Notes: generated by a model not told the origin, from the sequence alone. Shown: positions 18,302 through 26,635, counted from the stretch's first letter. The stretch: DNA of 64,000 nucleotides from Pseudooceanicola nanhaiensis (GCF_020171315.1 NZ_JAIUZP010000008.1:248001-312000), one strand, 5' to 3'. Made by a program: numbers and translations.

Positions 18302-19746
18302 CCGCCCCGATCCCCTTCCGGAAGGAGCAGATGCGCATCGCGGGCCGCAAGGTCGATTGCGATGACCATATCCCGGTGATCTACCCCTACACGGGCGAGA
18401 CCATCGGCTCGGTCCCCGCGGGCCGGGCCGAGCACGCGGCAGAGGCCTTCGAGATCGCGGCGGGCTATACGCCCACGCTCACCCGCTACGAGCGCCAGCA
18501 GATCCTGTTCAACACCGCGAAGATCATCTCGGAGCGCAAGGCGGAACTGGCGCCGATCATCACGGCGGAGCTTGGGATCTCGCTGGCCGATGCGCTCTAT
18601 GAATGCGGCCGGGCCTATGACGTCTACACGCTGGCGGGCCAGCTTTGCATTCAGGACGACGGGCAGATCTTCTCCTGCGACCTGACGCCCCACGGCAAGG
18701 CGCGCAAGATCTTCACCCTGCGCGAGCCGCTGCGGGCGATTTCGGCGATCACGCCGTTCAACCACCCGCTGAACATGGTCAGCCACAAGATCGCCCCCGC
18801 CATCGCCACCAACAACTGCATCGTGGTGAAGCCGACCGAGCTGACGCCGCTGACCGCGCTGTGGCTGGCGGATGCGCTCTACGAGGCCGGGCTGCCGCCG
18901 CAGATGCTTTCCGTGGTGACCGGCCTGCCGGGCGACATCGGCGATGCGATGATCACCGATCCGAACTTCGACCTGATCACCTTCACCGGCGGCGTGCCCG
19001 TGGGCAAGATGATCGCGGCCAAGGCGGTCTACAAGAAGCAGGTGCTGGAGCTTGGCGGGAACGATCCGCTGATCATCTGCAACGACCTGTCGGATGCGGA
19101 CCTCGCCAAGGCCGCCGACCTTGCCGTGGCCGGGGCGACCAAGAACTCCGGTCAGCGCTGTACGGCGGTGAAGCGCATCCTCTGTCAGGAGAGCGTCGCG
19201 GACCGTTTCGTGCCCCTCGTGCTGGAACGCGCCCGCGCCCTGCGGTTCGGCGATCCGATGGACCCCGCGACCGAGCTTGGCTGCGTCGTCTCGGCCCGCG
19301 CGGCCGAGACCTTCGAGGCCCGCGTGATGGCCGCCGAGGCCGAGGGCGCGCAGATCCTCTACCACCCGGGGCGCAGCGGCGCGCTGCTGCCGCCCATCGT
19401 CGTCGATCACGTGAACCACGGCAGCGAGCTGGTGCAGGAGGAGACCTTCGGCCCCGTGGTGCCGATCATCCGGGTGCCGGACGACGACGCGGCGGTGATG
19501 GAGATTTCGAACTCCACCGCCTTCGGTCTGTCCTCTGGCGTCTGTGTAAATGCCTTTCAGCGGATGCAGGCCTATATTGCGGGTTTGCAGGTTGGAACGG
19601 TTAACATTTGGGAAGTTCCCGGCTACCGTATCGAAATGTCGCCTTTTGGCGGCATCAAAGACAGCGGAAACGGCGAGAAGGAGGGCGTGATGGAAGCGAT
19701 GAAAAGCTTTACCAACGTCAAGACCTTCTCCCTCCCATGGGGATAA
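18298..19746 (+). CDS. phnY: Phosphonoacetaldehyde dehydrogenase
   Basis: A 482-residue NAD(P)-dependent aldehyde dehydrogenase, translationally coupled to phnA by an ATGA overlap. Family motifs are the cofactor-loop [18 protein letters not shown] with the general base Glu, and the catalytic Cys288 in NSGQRCTAV. It matches the PhnY of the PhnW-PhnY-PhnA pathway known from Sinorhizobium, oxidising phosphonoacetaldehyde to phosphonoacetate. The last ~65 codons are less GC-rich and use codons such as TTT, GTT and GTA that are rare in the rest of the gene. The compositional change continues into the intergenic region. Confidence 0.93.
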   Translation: MTAPIPFRKEQMRIAGRKVDCDDHIPVIYPYTGETIGSVPAGRAEHAAEAFEIAAGYTPTLTRYERQQILFNTAKIISERKAELAPIITAELGISLADALYECGRAYDVYTLAGQLCIQDDGQIFSCDLTPHGKARKIFTLREPLRAISAITPFNHPLNMVSHKIAPAIATNNCIVVKPTELTPLTALWLADALYEAGLPPQMLSVVTGLPGDIGDAMITDPNFDLITFTGGVPVGKMIAAKAVYKKQVLELGGNDPLIICNDLSDADLAKAADLAVAGATKNSGQRCTAVKRILCQESVADRFVPLVLERARALRFGDPMDPATELGCVVSARAAETFEARVMAAEAEGAQILYHPGRSGALLPPIVVDHVNHGSELVQEETFGPVVPIIRVPDDDAAVMEISNSTAFGLSSGVCVNAFQRMQAYIAGLQVGTVNIWEVPGYRIEMSPFGGIKDSGNGEKEGVMEAMKSFTNVKTFSLPWG

Positions 19747-19915
19747 GATTTGGGAGATTTCCGCTGAGTATCAGTACCTTGCACGATCAATTTCAGATTG
19801 GGCAAAAAGTGTTAATCCGGCGTTAACCCGCGAGGCAAAGCTTTCGCTTTCGCGGCTATACGATTGATATTGCATGCGAATTCCGCATCGCGATAAGCAC
19901 CACTCACGAACACTT

Positions 19916-19954
19916 GCCATGGCGCCCGGGGCCGCGTACCCCGGGCGCCATGGC
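19916..19954 (+). promoter_or_regulatory. Perfect 16-bp hairpin covering the rluE start codon
   Basis: Bases 19916-19931 and 19939-19954 are perfectly complementary and separated by a 7-base loop (CCGCGTA). The ATG of rluE (19950-19952) lies in the 3' arm, and the place where a Shine-Dalgarno would lie is taken up by the hairpin loop and arm. In mRNA this GC-rich stem would be very stable and would hide the start codon unless opened. Confidence 0.7.
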
Positions 19955-20498
19955 CCGCACGATCCTCTTCAACAAGCCCTTCGATGTCCTGTCGCAGTTC
20001 ACCGACCGCGGCACCGAAGGCACGACCCGCGCCACGCTGAGCGATTACATCGACCTGCCCGGGGTCTACCCGGCCGGGCGGCTCGACCGTGACAGCGAGG
20101 GGCTGATGGTGCTGACCGATGACGGACGGTTGCAGGCCCGTATCTCCAATCCGAAGCACAAGCAGCCCAAGACCTACTGGGCGCAGGTCGAAGGCGTGCC
20201 GGATGAGGCCGCGCTCGACGCGCTGCGCCGGGGCGTGACGCTGAAGGACGGCCCGACCCGGCCCGCCAAGGCGCGCCTGCTGGGAGAACCGCCGAACCTC
20301 TGGGACCGGGTGCCGCCGATCCGGGTGCGCCAGTCGATCCCGGACACCTGGATCGAACTGGTGATCACCGAAGGGCGCAACCGGCAGGTGCGGCGGATGA
20401 CGGCCCATGTGGGCCACCCCACTCTACGGCTGATCCGGGCGGGCATCGGTCCATGGCACCTCGACGGGCTGAAGCCCGGGGAGTGGCGCGCGGTCTGA
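19950..20498 (+). CDS. rluE: 23S rRNA pseudouridine synthase (RluE-like)
   Basis: A 182-residue RsuA/RluB/RluE-family pseudouridine synthase without an S4 domain. The catalytic motif is [17 protein letters not shown] (Asp in RLDRDS). [18 protein letters not shown] and [20 protein letters not shown] align closely with E. coli RluE, which modifies U2457 of 23S rRNA. ATG 19950 fits the family N terminus; a TTG at 19914 in frame would add 12 unlikely residues. No Shine-Dalgarno is evident, because the start is enclosed by the hairpin above. It separates phnWAY from the C-P lyase operon and has no obvious link to phosphonates. Confidence 0.9.
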   Translation: MARTILFNKPFDVLSQFTDRGTEGTTRATLSDYIDLPGVYPAGRLDRDSEGLMVLTDDGRLQARISNPKHKQPKTYWAQVEGVPDEAALDALRRGVTLKDGPTRPAKARLLGEPPNLWDRVPPIRVRQSIPDTWIELVITEGRNRQVRRMTAHVGHPTLRLIRAGIGPWHLDGLKPGEWRAV

Positions 20499-20553
20499 GG
20501 CGAGAGTACGGGGCCGGCCTTCTGGCGAGGGCCTGCGGCCCTTCGCCGGGGGT

Positions 20554-20616
20554 TGGGGGCGCTGCCCCCCCCTTGGCCTGCGGCCAATTCCCCCCGGAGT
20601 ATTTTTGGAAAGATGA
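20554..20616 (-). repeat. G-rich double-hairpin repeat, copy 1
   Basis: Read on the minus strand: an AT box CTTTCCAAAAATACTC, then CGGGGGG, a hairpin TTGGCC-gca-GGCCAA, and a hairpin GGGGGC-AGC-GCCCCC. The same order of parts recurs at 41026-41082 and 58417-58472. This copy lies between the convergent rluE and phnM genes, so it may act in 3' ends. Confidence 0.65.
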
Positions 20617-20652
20617 AGCGAAGGGCGCGGCCGTGGGGACCGAGCCCTTGGT

Positions 20653-21831
20653 TTACGCCACGCGGGTGCCGGCAACCCAGGTGCCCCGGTGGGTGGGCAC
20701 GCCCTGCAGCGGGCGGTAGCGGGTCAGGTCCGCGCGCAGGCCGGGCAGCAGGCGGCCGCGGTCCGTAAGGCCGGAGGCCCGGGCCGGGTTCGCCGTGACC
20801 GTGGCAATCGCGCGCGGCAGGTCGCCCCAGAGATCGGCCAGCTGCGTCGCCGCCAGCAGCAGCGAGGCAGGCACGTAATCCGAGGAGAGGATGTCGAGCA
20901 GGTCCGCCTGCGCCAGTTCGGCGGCCGAGACGTTGCCCGAGTGCGAGCCGCCGCGCACGATGTTGGGCGCCCCCATGATCACCGCGATATTGTTGGCGTG
21001 GCAGGCGCGCGCCGCCTCCACCGTGGTGGGGAACTCCGCCATGGTGATGCCATGCCCGGCCGAGGTCTCGACCTGCGCGGTGGTGGTATCGTCATGGCTG
21101 GCGAGCCGCGCGCCGAAACGGGCGGCGGCGGCCACGGCCCCGGCCTCGTGCTGGGCGCCGATCCGGTCGTAGAGCCCCTTGAGATAGGCGGAGTAATCCG
21201 CAAACTCCTGATCGGTGTAGCCGTGCTTGCCCTGCAGGTAGGCCTTGAACTTGCTCTCGTCGCGGAACTGCCGCTGGCCCGGGGTGTGATCCATCAGGGA
21301 AACGATGCCGATCCGGTCGTCGGGGCCGAATTCCGCCAGCTCCTCCAGCAGGGTTTCCGAGCAGGTCTCGGCCCGGACATGGAGCCGGTGGGAGATTTTC
21401 AGAAGGCCCGCCGCGCGCAGGGCAATGATCTCGTCCGTCACCTCGCGGGCGTATTTGCGATAGCCCTTGGACTGGCCCGAGACGATGGAGCCCACCCGCA
21501 CCGCGTCGAAGACCGTGGCGATGCCGCAGCCCGCAAGCTCTGCGTCATGGGCCGCGATGGCGGCGGCATGGGGCCAGTGGACGCCGGGGCGCGGGGTCAT
21601 GTGGCGTTCGAGGTTGTCGGTGTGCAGTTCGATCAGCCCGGGGATCAGCATGTCCCCGTCGAGGTCGAGCGCGCCCGGGGCGTCGCTGCCGCCGGTGCCG
21701 ATCTCGGCGATCAGCCCGTCGCGGATCACGAGGTGGCCGACGATGACCTCGTCCGGCAGGACGAGGCGGGCGTTGGTGAGGATCTGCTCTGTGGTCCCGG
21801 TTTGGTCCGGGCGCTGGTTATCGCGGGGCAT
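20653..21831 (-). CDS. phnM: Alpha-D-ribose 1-methylphosphonate 5-triphosphate diphosphatase
   Basis: A 392-residue amidohydrolase-fold enzyme that removes pyrophosphate from the ribose 1-phosphonate 5-triphosphate made by PhnGHI, giving the substrate of PhnJ. It follows E. coli PhnM closely: PGLIELHTDNLERHMTPRP (metal His pair), SLMDHTPGQRQF, ASHDDTT and IMGAPNIVRGGSHSGN. ATG 21831 overlaps the phnN end by 14 bases, which places phnM last in the operon. A longer in-frame start at 21954 would lie deep inside phnN and lacks family similarity. A second, divergent PhnM is encoded at 28661. Confidence 0.95.
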   Translation of the reverse strand: MPRDNQRPDQTGTTEQILTNARLVLPDEVIVGHLVIRDGLIAEIGTGGSDAPGALDLDGDMLIPGLIELHTDNLERHMTPRPGVHWPHAAAIAAHDAELAGCGIATVFDAVRVGSIVSGQSKGYRKYAREVTDEIIALRAAGLLKISHRLHVRAETCSETLLEELAEFGPDDRIGIVSLMDHTPGQRQFRDESKFKAYLQGKHGYTDQEFADYSAYLKGLYDRIGAQHEAGAVAAAARFGARLASHDDTTTAQVETSAGHGITMAEFPTTVEAARACHANNIAVIMGAPNIVRGGSHSGNVSAAELAQADLLDILSSDYVPASLLLAATQLADLWGDLPRAIATVTANPARASGLTDRGRLLPGLRADLTRYRPLQGVPTHRGTWVAGTRVA

Positions 21832-22390
21832 CGAGGGGCTCCTGCTGAGGGTCAAGCACCGCGCGGGCGGCGCGGATCGTATCTGGGAGGGCGCCGCCGT
21901 TGTCGACGGTGCGGATGTCGAGGCCCTGCGGCAGGGCGAGATCGGCGCGCGCAAGGCGGCGGGCGATGTCCTGCGGGGTTTCGCGGCCCCGGGCGGCGAG
22001 GCGCGCGGCGAGGACCTCGGGCGCGGCCGTGAGGTTCAGGACGATGAGGCCGGGGAAGCGCCGCGTGGCCTCCACCAGCACGGCGCGGGAGAGGTTCACG
22101 AGGAGGTCGGTGCCCTGCTGCAGCTTGGCGGTTTCCGTCTCGGGGATCCCGTAGCTGAGGCCATGGGCCTGCCAGTGCAGCGCAAAGGCGCCCTGCCCGG
22201 CCATCCGGTCGAACTGCGCCTGCGTCACGCCGTCGAAGTCCTCGCCGCCCGCGGCGGAGGGCCGCGTGATGACCCGGCGCACGAGCGCGAAACCGGGCGT
22301 GGCGGCGAGGCCTTCCATGACGCTGTCCTTGCCAACGCCGGAGGGGCCGACGACCGCGATCAGGCGGCCCTGTGTCGGGGCGCGGCTCAT
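21818..22390 (-). CDS. phnN: Ribose 1,5-bisphosphate phosphokinase
   Basis: A 190-residue P-loop kinase of the guanylate-kinase-like PhnN family, which phosphorylates ribose 1,5-bisphosphate to PRPP and so returns the sugar of the C-P lyase pathway to nucleotide metabolism. The Walker A loop is VVGPSGVGKDS. VRRVITRPSAAGGEDFDGV is the family's substrate-binding region, and ALHWQAHGLSYGIP follows. It overlaps phnL by 4 bases and phnM by 14, so translation is coupled on both sides. Confidence 0.95.
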   Translation of the reverse strand: MSRAPTQGRLIAVVGPSGVGKDSVMEGLAATPGFALVRRVITRPSAAGGEDFDGVTQAQFDRMAGQGAFALHWQAHGLSYGIPETETAKLQQGTDLLVNLSRAVLVEATRRFPGLIVLNLTAAPEVLAARLAARGRETPQDIARRLARADLALPQGLDIRTVDNGGALPDTIRAARAVLDPQQEPLDAPR

Positions 22391-23070
22391 GCGGCGCGCG
22401 GGGGCGTGAAGACGCCCACGTCCACCTGCCGGTCACAGAGCCGGTCCCGCGCGGCCTCGTCGTGGAAGATGCCGATGATCGCGGCGCCGCGGGCCTTGGC
22501 CTCTTCCACGAGGCTGAGGACCACCTCGCGGTTGCCCGCGTCGAGCGAAGCGGTGGGTTCATCGAGCAGCAGCGCCGGGTACGGATGGACAAACCCGCGC
22601 GCGATGTTCACCCGCTGCTGTTCGCCGCCCGAGAAGGTCGTGGGGCTGAGCGACCAGAGCCGTTCGGGCAGGTTGAGCCGCGCCAGCAGCGCATCGGCCC
22701 GGGCGATGGCCTCCTCGCGAGGCGTGCCAAGGGCGAGGAGCGGCTCGGCCACCACCTCGCGCGTCGGCACACGGGGCACCACGCGGAGGAACTGGCTGAC
22801 ATAGCCCAGCGTCTCGCGCCGCAGGGCGATGATCTGGCGCGGCTCGGCCTGCGCCACGTCGACATGGCCGATGCGGATATGGCCCGAGGCGGCGAGGTAA
22901 TTGCCGTAGATCAGCCGCATCAGCGTGGACTTGCCCGCGCCCGAGGGGCCGGTGAGCGCGACGCATTCGCCGGGGGCGACGGAGAAGCTGGCGCCGGTCA
23001 GCACGGGGATATCGGCGCTGCCCTGATTGTGCAGCGTGAAGGTCTTGGAGAGGTTCTCGATCTGGATCAT
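22387..23070 (-). CDS. phnL: C-P lyase complex ABC-type ATPase PhnL
   Basis: A 227-residue ABC ATPase. Walker A is GPSGAGKST, the signature TFSGGEQQRVNIARG and Walker B PALLLDEPTASLD, all intact. In known C-P lyase systems PhnL binds the PhnGHIJK core with PhnK rather than a membrane permease, and none is present here. ATG 23070 matches the family start (IQIENLSKTFTLHNQG). A longer in-frame start would run into the GC-rich hairpins upstream and is rejected. It is separated from phnK by 157 bases, the only real gap within the operon. Confidence 0.95.
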   Translation of the reverse strand: MIQIENLSKTFTLHNQGSADIPVLTGASFSVAPGECVALTGPSGAGKSTLMRLIYGNYLAASGHIRIGHVDVAQAEPRQIIALRRETLGYVSQFLRVVPRVPTREVVAEPLLALGTPREEAIARADALLARLNLPERLWSLSPTTFSGGEQQRVNIARGFVHPYPALLLDEPTASLDAGNREVVLSLVEEAKARGAAIIGIFHDEAARDRLCDRQVDVGVFTPPRAA

Positions 23071-23115
23071 GGCTTTGCCTTCGAATGTGCGGAGCAGCGC
23101 GTGTGGCTCTCGAAC

Positions 23116-23188
23116 GCCCGGGCCGACGGCCCGGGCCGCGCCCGACCGCCCCCCCGGGCGGGCGCGATTGCGCCCCCCCGCGGTCGGG
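23116..23188 (-). other. Two strong hairpins in the phnK-phnL gap
   Basis: A 9-bp stem at 23116-23136 (GCCCGGGCC, loop GAC) is followed by a compound hairpin: 23141-23149 pairs with 23180-23188 (CCCGACCGC/GCGGTCGGG), enclosing a 6-bp stem GGGCGC-gatt-GCGCCC at 23160-23175. There is no T tract. Such structures inside an operon can stop exonucleases or reduce downstream expression, so PhnL-N-M may be made in different amounts from PhnG-K. Confidence 0.6.
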
Positions 23189-23227
23189 CCCGGCCCTGAT
23201 GTGGTGCGGTGGTCTGCGGGAAACGGC

Positions 23228-24058
23228 TCATACCTGCAGCACCGAAGAGACGAGCAGCTGCGTATAGCCATGCTGCGGATCGTCGAGGACCTGATCGGTC
23301 AGCCCGGTCTCGACCACCTGCCCGTCCTTCATCACCATCAGCCGGTCCGCCAGCAGGCGCACCACGGCAAGGTCATGGGTGACGATGATGGCGGAGAGCC
23401 CCATCTCGCGCACCAGCCCGCGCAGCAGGTCCAGCAGACGCGCCTGCACGCTGACATCGAGGCCCCCGGTGGGTTCGTCCATGAAGACGAGCCGCGGCCC
23501 GGTGACGAGGTTGCGCGCGATCTGGAGCCGCTGGCGCATGCCGCCGGAGAAGGCCGTGGGCCGGTCGTCGATCCGCTCGGCCGCGATTTCCACCCGGCCC
23601 AGCCAGTCGATGGCACGCTCGCGGATGTCGCCGTAGTTGCGCGCCCCCACGGCCATCAGCCGCTCGCCCACGTTGCCGCCGGCGGAGACGTTCATCCGCA
23701 GCCCATCGCTGGCGTGCTGATGGACGAAGGCCCAGTCGGTGCGGCCCAGCATCCGGCGCTCGGGCTCGGACATGGTGACCGTGTCCTGCATCCCATTCGC
23801 CCGCGTATCGAACAGCACCCGGCCGGTATCCGGCGCAAGGTGCCCGGCAAGGCAGTTGAGCAGCGTCGTCTTGCCCGAACCGCTCTCGCCCACGATGCCC
23901 ATGACCTCACCAGGCCAGAGATCGAAGCTCACATCCGCACAGCCCCGCCGCGCGCCATAGAACTTCGACAGCCCCTCGACCTGCAACAACGGCTGCGGGG
24001 TGCCCCCAAGATTTTTCGAAAAATCTTGGGAAAATTCTGCGAAGACTTTTCCGCTCAT
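23228..24058 (-). CDS. phnK: C-P lyase complex ABC-type ATPase PhnK
   Basis: A 276-residue ABC ATPase. VGESGSGKTTLLNCLAG is Walker A, AFSGGMRQRLQIARN the signature and LVFMDEPTGGLDVSVQARL Walker B; the C terminus YTQLLVSSVLQ is nearly identical to E. coli PhnK. In E. coli the protein starts with about three residues before PLLSV. Here the matching PLLQV is preceded by 22 residues. Residues 3-18 of this extension are encoded by a copy of the dispersed double palindrome (24005-24050). The ATG overlaps the phnJ stop (ATGA) and no other ATG lies before the conserved part, so the extension is probably translated. Confidence 0.95.
   Translation of the reverse strand: MSGKVFAEFSQDFSKNLGGTPQPLLQVEGLSKFYGARRGCADVSFDLWPGEVMGIVGESGSGKTTLLNCLAGHLAPDTGRVLFDTRANGMQDTVTMSEPERRMLGRTDWAFVHQHASDGLRMNVSAGGNVGERLMAVGARNYGDIRERAIDWLGRVEIAAERIDDRPTAFSGGMRQRLQIARNLVTGPRLVFMDEPTGGLDVSVQARLLDLLRGLVREMGLSAIIVTHDLAVVRLLADRLMVMKDGQVVETGLTDQVLDDPQHGYTQLLVSSVLQV
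24005..24050. repeat. AT-rich double palindrome, copy 1 (inside phnK)
   Basis: A perfect 26-base palindrome at 24005-24030 (half-site CCCAAGATTTTTC) is followed directly by a degenerate one at 24031-24050 (AAAATTCTGCGAAGACTTTT), which departs from the consensus AAAATTCTTCGAAGAATTTT at two positions. It lies in the coding region for the PhnK N terminus. The other six copies are intergenic. Confidence 0.85.
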
Positions 24059-24936
24059 CCTCTCGCCCCCTGTGCGCCTTCATGGCCGGCATCGCGCCGC
24101 GCCAGGCAGTAATCGGTATCGGAACAGACGAACATCCGGCTGCCCGCGTCATCGGTGATCACCTCGTCGAGGTAGCTGTCCTCGGCCCCACATAGATCGC
24201 AGGGATGCTCGGCCTTGGAGGGATCGAAGGGGTGATCCTCGAAATCGAGGCTGACCACCTGCGTGTAAGGCGGCAGCGCATAGATGCGCTGTTCGCGGCC
24301 CGCGCCGAAGAGCTGGATCGCGGCCATCTCGAGCTTGGGGTTGTCGAACTTGGGGATCGGGCTCGGGTCCATCACGTAGCGCCCCTCCACCTTCACCGGA
24401 TAGGCATAGGCGGTCGAGATCGCCCCGTGGCGGGCGATGTCCTCGTAGAGCTTCACATGCATCAGGCCGTATTCCTCCAGCGCGTGCATCTTGCGGGTCT
24501 CGACCTCGGAGGGTTCGAGGAAGCGCAGCGGCTCGGGGATCGGCACCTGGTAGACCAGCACCTGATCCTCGCGCAGCGGCTCTTCGGGGATGCGGTGGCG
24601 GGTCTGGATGACCGTGGCCTCGGCGGTGTGGGTCGTCGTCTCCACCTGCGCGGTCCGCTCGAAGAACTTGCGGATCGAAACCGCGTTCGTCGTATCATCC
24701 GCGCCCTGGTCGATGACCTTGAAGCAATCCTCCGGCGTCAGCGTCGCGGCCGACACCTGCACGCCGCCGGTGCCCCAACCATAGGGCATCGGCATCTCGC
24801 GGCTGGCGAAGGGCACCTGGTAGCCGGGCACGGCCAGCCCCTTGAGGATCGCGCGGCGGATCATCCGCTTGGTCTGTTCGTCGAGATAGGCGAAGTTGTA
24901 GGCGCTCTGGGTCGCCTCTGCGGTCTGCGTGGTCAC
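24055..24936 (-). CDS. phnJ: Alpha-D-ribose 1-methylphosphonate 5-phosphate C-P lyase (radical SAM)
   Basis: The 293-residue catalytic subunit of C-P lyase. The cluster-binding cysteines are 246, 249, 271 and 277, with the exact CX2CX21CX5C spacing of PhnJ, and the glycyl-radical Gly is Gly38 in VPGYQVPF. By alignment Cys277 corresponds to the E. coli catalytic Cys272. The long stretches REMPMPYGWGTGG and DQGADDTTNAVSIR are family hallmarks. The start is a GTG at 24936, overlapping the HAD gene stop (GTGA) and preceded by AAGGGGG. The enzyme releases methane or another alkane and leaves a ribose cyclic phosphate. No phnP for that product is in the window. Confidence 0.97.
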   Translation of the reverse strand: MTTQTAEATQSAYNFAYLDEQTKRMIRRAILKGLAVPGYQVPFASREMPMPYGWGTGGVQVSAATLTPEDCFKVIDQGADDTTNAVSIRKFFERTAQVETTTHTAEATVIQTRHRIPEEPLREDQVLVYQVPIPEPLRFLEPSEVETRKMHALEEYGLMHVKLYEDIARHGAISTAYAYPVKVEGRYVMDPSPIPKFDNPKLEMAAIQLFGAGREQRIYALPPYTQVVSLDFEDHPFDPSKAEHPCDLCGAEDSYLDEVITDDAGSRMFVCSDTDYCLARRDAGHEGAQGARG

Positions 24937-25544
24937 AGCAGCCCCCTTTCCATCAGGTCGCGTTCCAGCGTGGCGGGATCGGTGAAGAGCACCGCCTCCA
25001 TCCCCGCCGCCTGCGCGCCAGTCACGTTCTTGAGCGAGTCGTCCACGAAGAGGCACTGCCCCGGCTCCAGCCCCGCGCGGGTGCAGAGCAGATCGAAGAT
25101 CCGCGCCTCGGGTTTCAGCATCTTCTCGCGCCCAGAGACGACGAGCACCTCGAAGGCCGCGTCGAGTTCCGGATGCACCCTCAGGCCGATCGGCCATGTC
25201 TCGGCGGACCAGTTGGTGATCCCGTGCACCGGCACGCCCGCGGCCTTCAGCCGGTGGAGCAGCGCCCATGTGCCCTCGATCTTGGCCGGCACGGCCTTGT
25301 GGTAATGCGCCACATAGGCGGCCAGATGCGCGCTGTCCTCCGGGTCCGAGATCTCGGCGGCGAGGTCGGCGAAGGTCTCGCCGCCATCGCCGCGCAGGTT
25401 GCGGGCCGGGAAATCGACGCGCTCCATGAAGGCCGCAACCGCCTCGCGCGAGCCCATCTGGTCGAGCCAGGCGAGATGCGCATCCCAGTGGATCAGCACA
25501 CCGCCGATGTCGAAGACGACCGCCTTCACCGCTGCGCCGCTCAT
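24933..25544 (-). CDS. HAD-superfamily hydrolase within the C-P lyase operon
   Basis: A 203-residue HAD subfamily IA hydrolase. Motif I is VFDIGGVLIHWD (nucleophile Asp; the second Asp of DxD is Gly, as in YihX-like sugar phosphatases), motif II ITNWS, the motif III lysine is probably in EKMLKPEARIF and motif IV is LFVDDSLKNV. It is inserted between phnI and phnJ with 4-base overlaps on both sides, so it is a full operon member and not a stray neighbour. It is not part of the classical phnGHIJKLMNOP set. A phosphatase acting on a ribosyl phosphate intermediate or dead-end nucleotide is plausible inference. Confidence 0.9.
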   Translation of the reverse strand: MSGAAVKAVVFDIGGVLIHWDAHLAWLDQMGSREAVAAFMERVDFPARNLRGDGGETFADLAAEISDPEDSAHLAAYVAHYHKAVPAKIEGTWALLHRLKAAGVPVHGITNWSAETWPIGLRVHPELDAAFEVLVVSGREKMLKPEARIFDLLCTRAGLEPGQCLFVDDSLKNVTGAQAAGMEAVLFTDPATLERDLMERGLL

Positions 25545-26635
25545 TCCGCTGCCTCCTTACGGCTGGCCGCCTGCGCCTCGCGCCGCAACTTGCGTATCAG
25601 TTCAAGTTCGGACTGGAAGTCCACGTAATGTGGGAGTTTTATGTGCTCAAGGAAGCCCGACGCCTGGATGTTGTCGGCGTGGTAGAGGACGAATTCCGTG
25701 TCCTGCGCCGGGGCGCCCACGTTGTCCTCTCCCAGCTCTTCCCACCGGAGCGCCCGGTCCACGAGCGCCATGGAAATCGCCTTGCGCTCGGAATGCCCGA
25801 AGACGAGGCCATAGCCCCGGGTGAACTGCGGCGGCTCGGTCTTCGAGCCGGTGAACTGGTTCACCGTCTCGCATTCCGTCAGGGTCATCTCGCCGATCTC
25901 GATGGCGAAGCCCAGTTCGGGGATCTCCATCTCCACCGGCACGGTCCCCACCCGCAGCTCGCCCACGAAGGGGTGGTTGCGGCCATAGCCGCGCTGCGTC
26001 GAATAGGCCATGCCGAGGACAAAGCCCTCGTCCCCCCGGGTCAGCGCCTGCAGCCGCAGCGGCCGGTCGGCGGGCAGCTCCAGCGGTTCGCGGGTCAGGT
26101 CGCGGGGGGTATCGTCCTCGGGGCGCAGGTCGGGCTGCAGCAGCCCCTCGCTGTCGAGGAACTCGGTGATATGCGGCGTGGGCTCGCGGCGCGGCGTGGC
26201 CTGCGCGGCCTGCGGCGCCTCCAGCCCCTCGGCCTCCAGCGCGAAATCCAGCAGCCGGTGGGTGTAGTCGAAGGTCGGCCCCAGCACCTGACCGCCCGGA
26301 GCATCCTTGAAGGTCGCGCTGATGCGGCGGTCGCAGGCCATGGCGCCGGTCTCTACCGGGGCGGAATGGCCGAAGCGCGGCAGGGTCGTGCGATAGGCCC
26401 GGATCAGGAAGATCGCCTCGATCAGATCGCCGCGCGCCTGCTTGATCGCAAGCGCCGCGAGGTCGGGATCGTAGAGCGAGCCCTCGGCCATCACGCGGTT
26501 CACCGCGAGGGCCAGCTGCTCGCGGATCTGCGCGATGGAGAGCTCGGCCACCGCAGGGTCGCCCCGGCGCTCCTCGGCCAGCCAGTCATGGGCGTTGTCG
26601 ATGGCGCGTTCGCCGCCTTTCACTGCCACGTACAT
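25541..26635 (-). CDS. phnI: C-P lyase subunit PhnI (nucleosidase/phosphonylation core)
   Basis: A 364-residue PhnI. With PhnG, H and L it replaces adenine of ATP by the phosphonate to form ribose 1-phosphonate 5-triphosphate. The family N terminus YVAVKGGERAIDNAHDWLAE and C-terminal VLYHADNIQASGFLEHIKLPHYVDF are well conserved. ATG 26635 shares one base with the phnH stop (TGATG); the 22-residue upstream extension is rejected. The segment around residues 155-185 (EAPQAAQATPRREPTP) looks like a low-complexity linker. Confidence 0.96.
   Translation of the reverse strand: MYVAVKGGERAIDNAHDWLAEERRGDPAVAELSIAQIREQLALAVNRVMAEGSLYDPDLAALAIKQARGDLIEAIFLIRAYRTTLPRFGHSAPVETGAMACDRRISATFKDAPGGQVLGPTFDYTHRLLDFALEAEGLEAPQAAQATPRREPTPHITEFLDSEGLLQPDLRPEDDTPRDLTREPLELPADRPLRLQALTRGDEGFVLGMAYSTQRGYGRNHPFVGELRVGTVPVEMEIPELGFAIEIGEMTLTECETVNQFTGSKTEPPQFTRGYGLVFGHSERKAISMALVDRALRWEELGEDNVGAPAQDTEFVLYHADNIQASGFLEHIKLPHYVDFQSELELIRKLRREAQAASRKEAAE

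Noticed and set aside
23071-23271. Long N-terminal extension of phnL
   Set aside because: The extra residues derive from the GC-rich hairpins, and ATG 23070 fits the family start.
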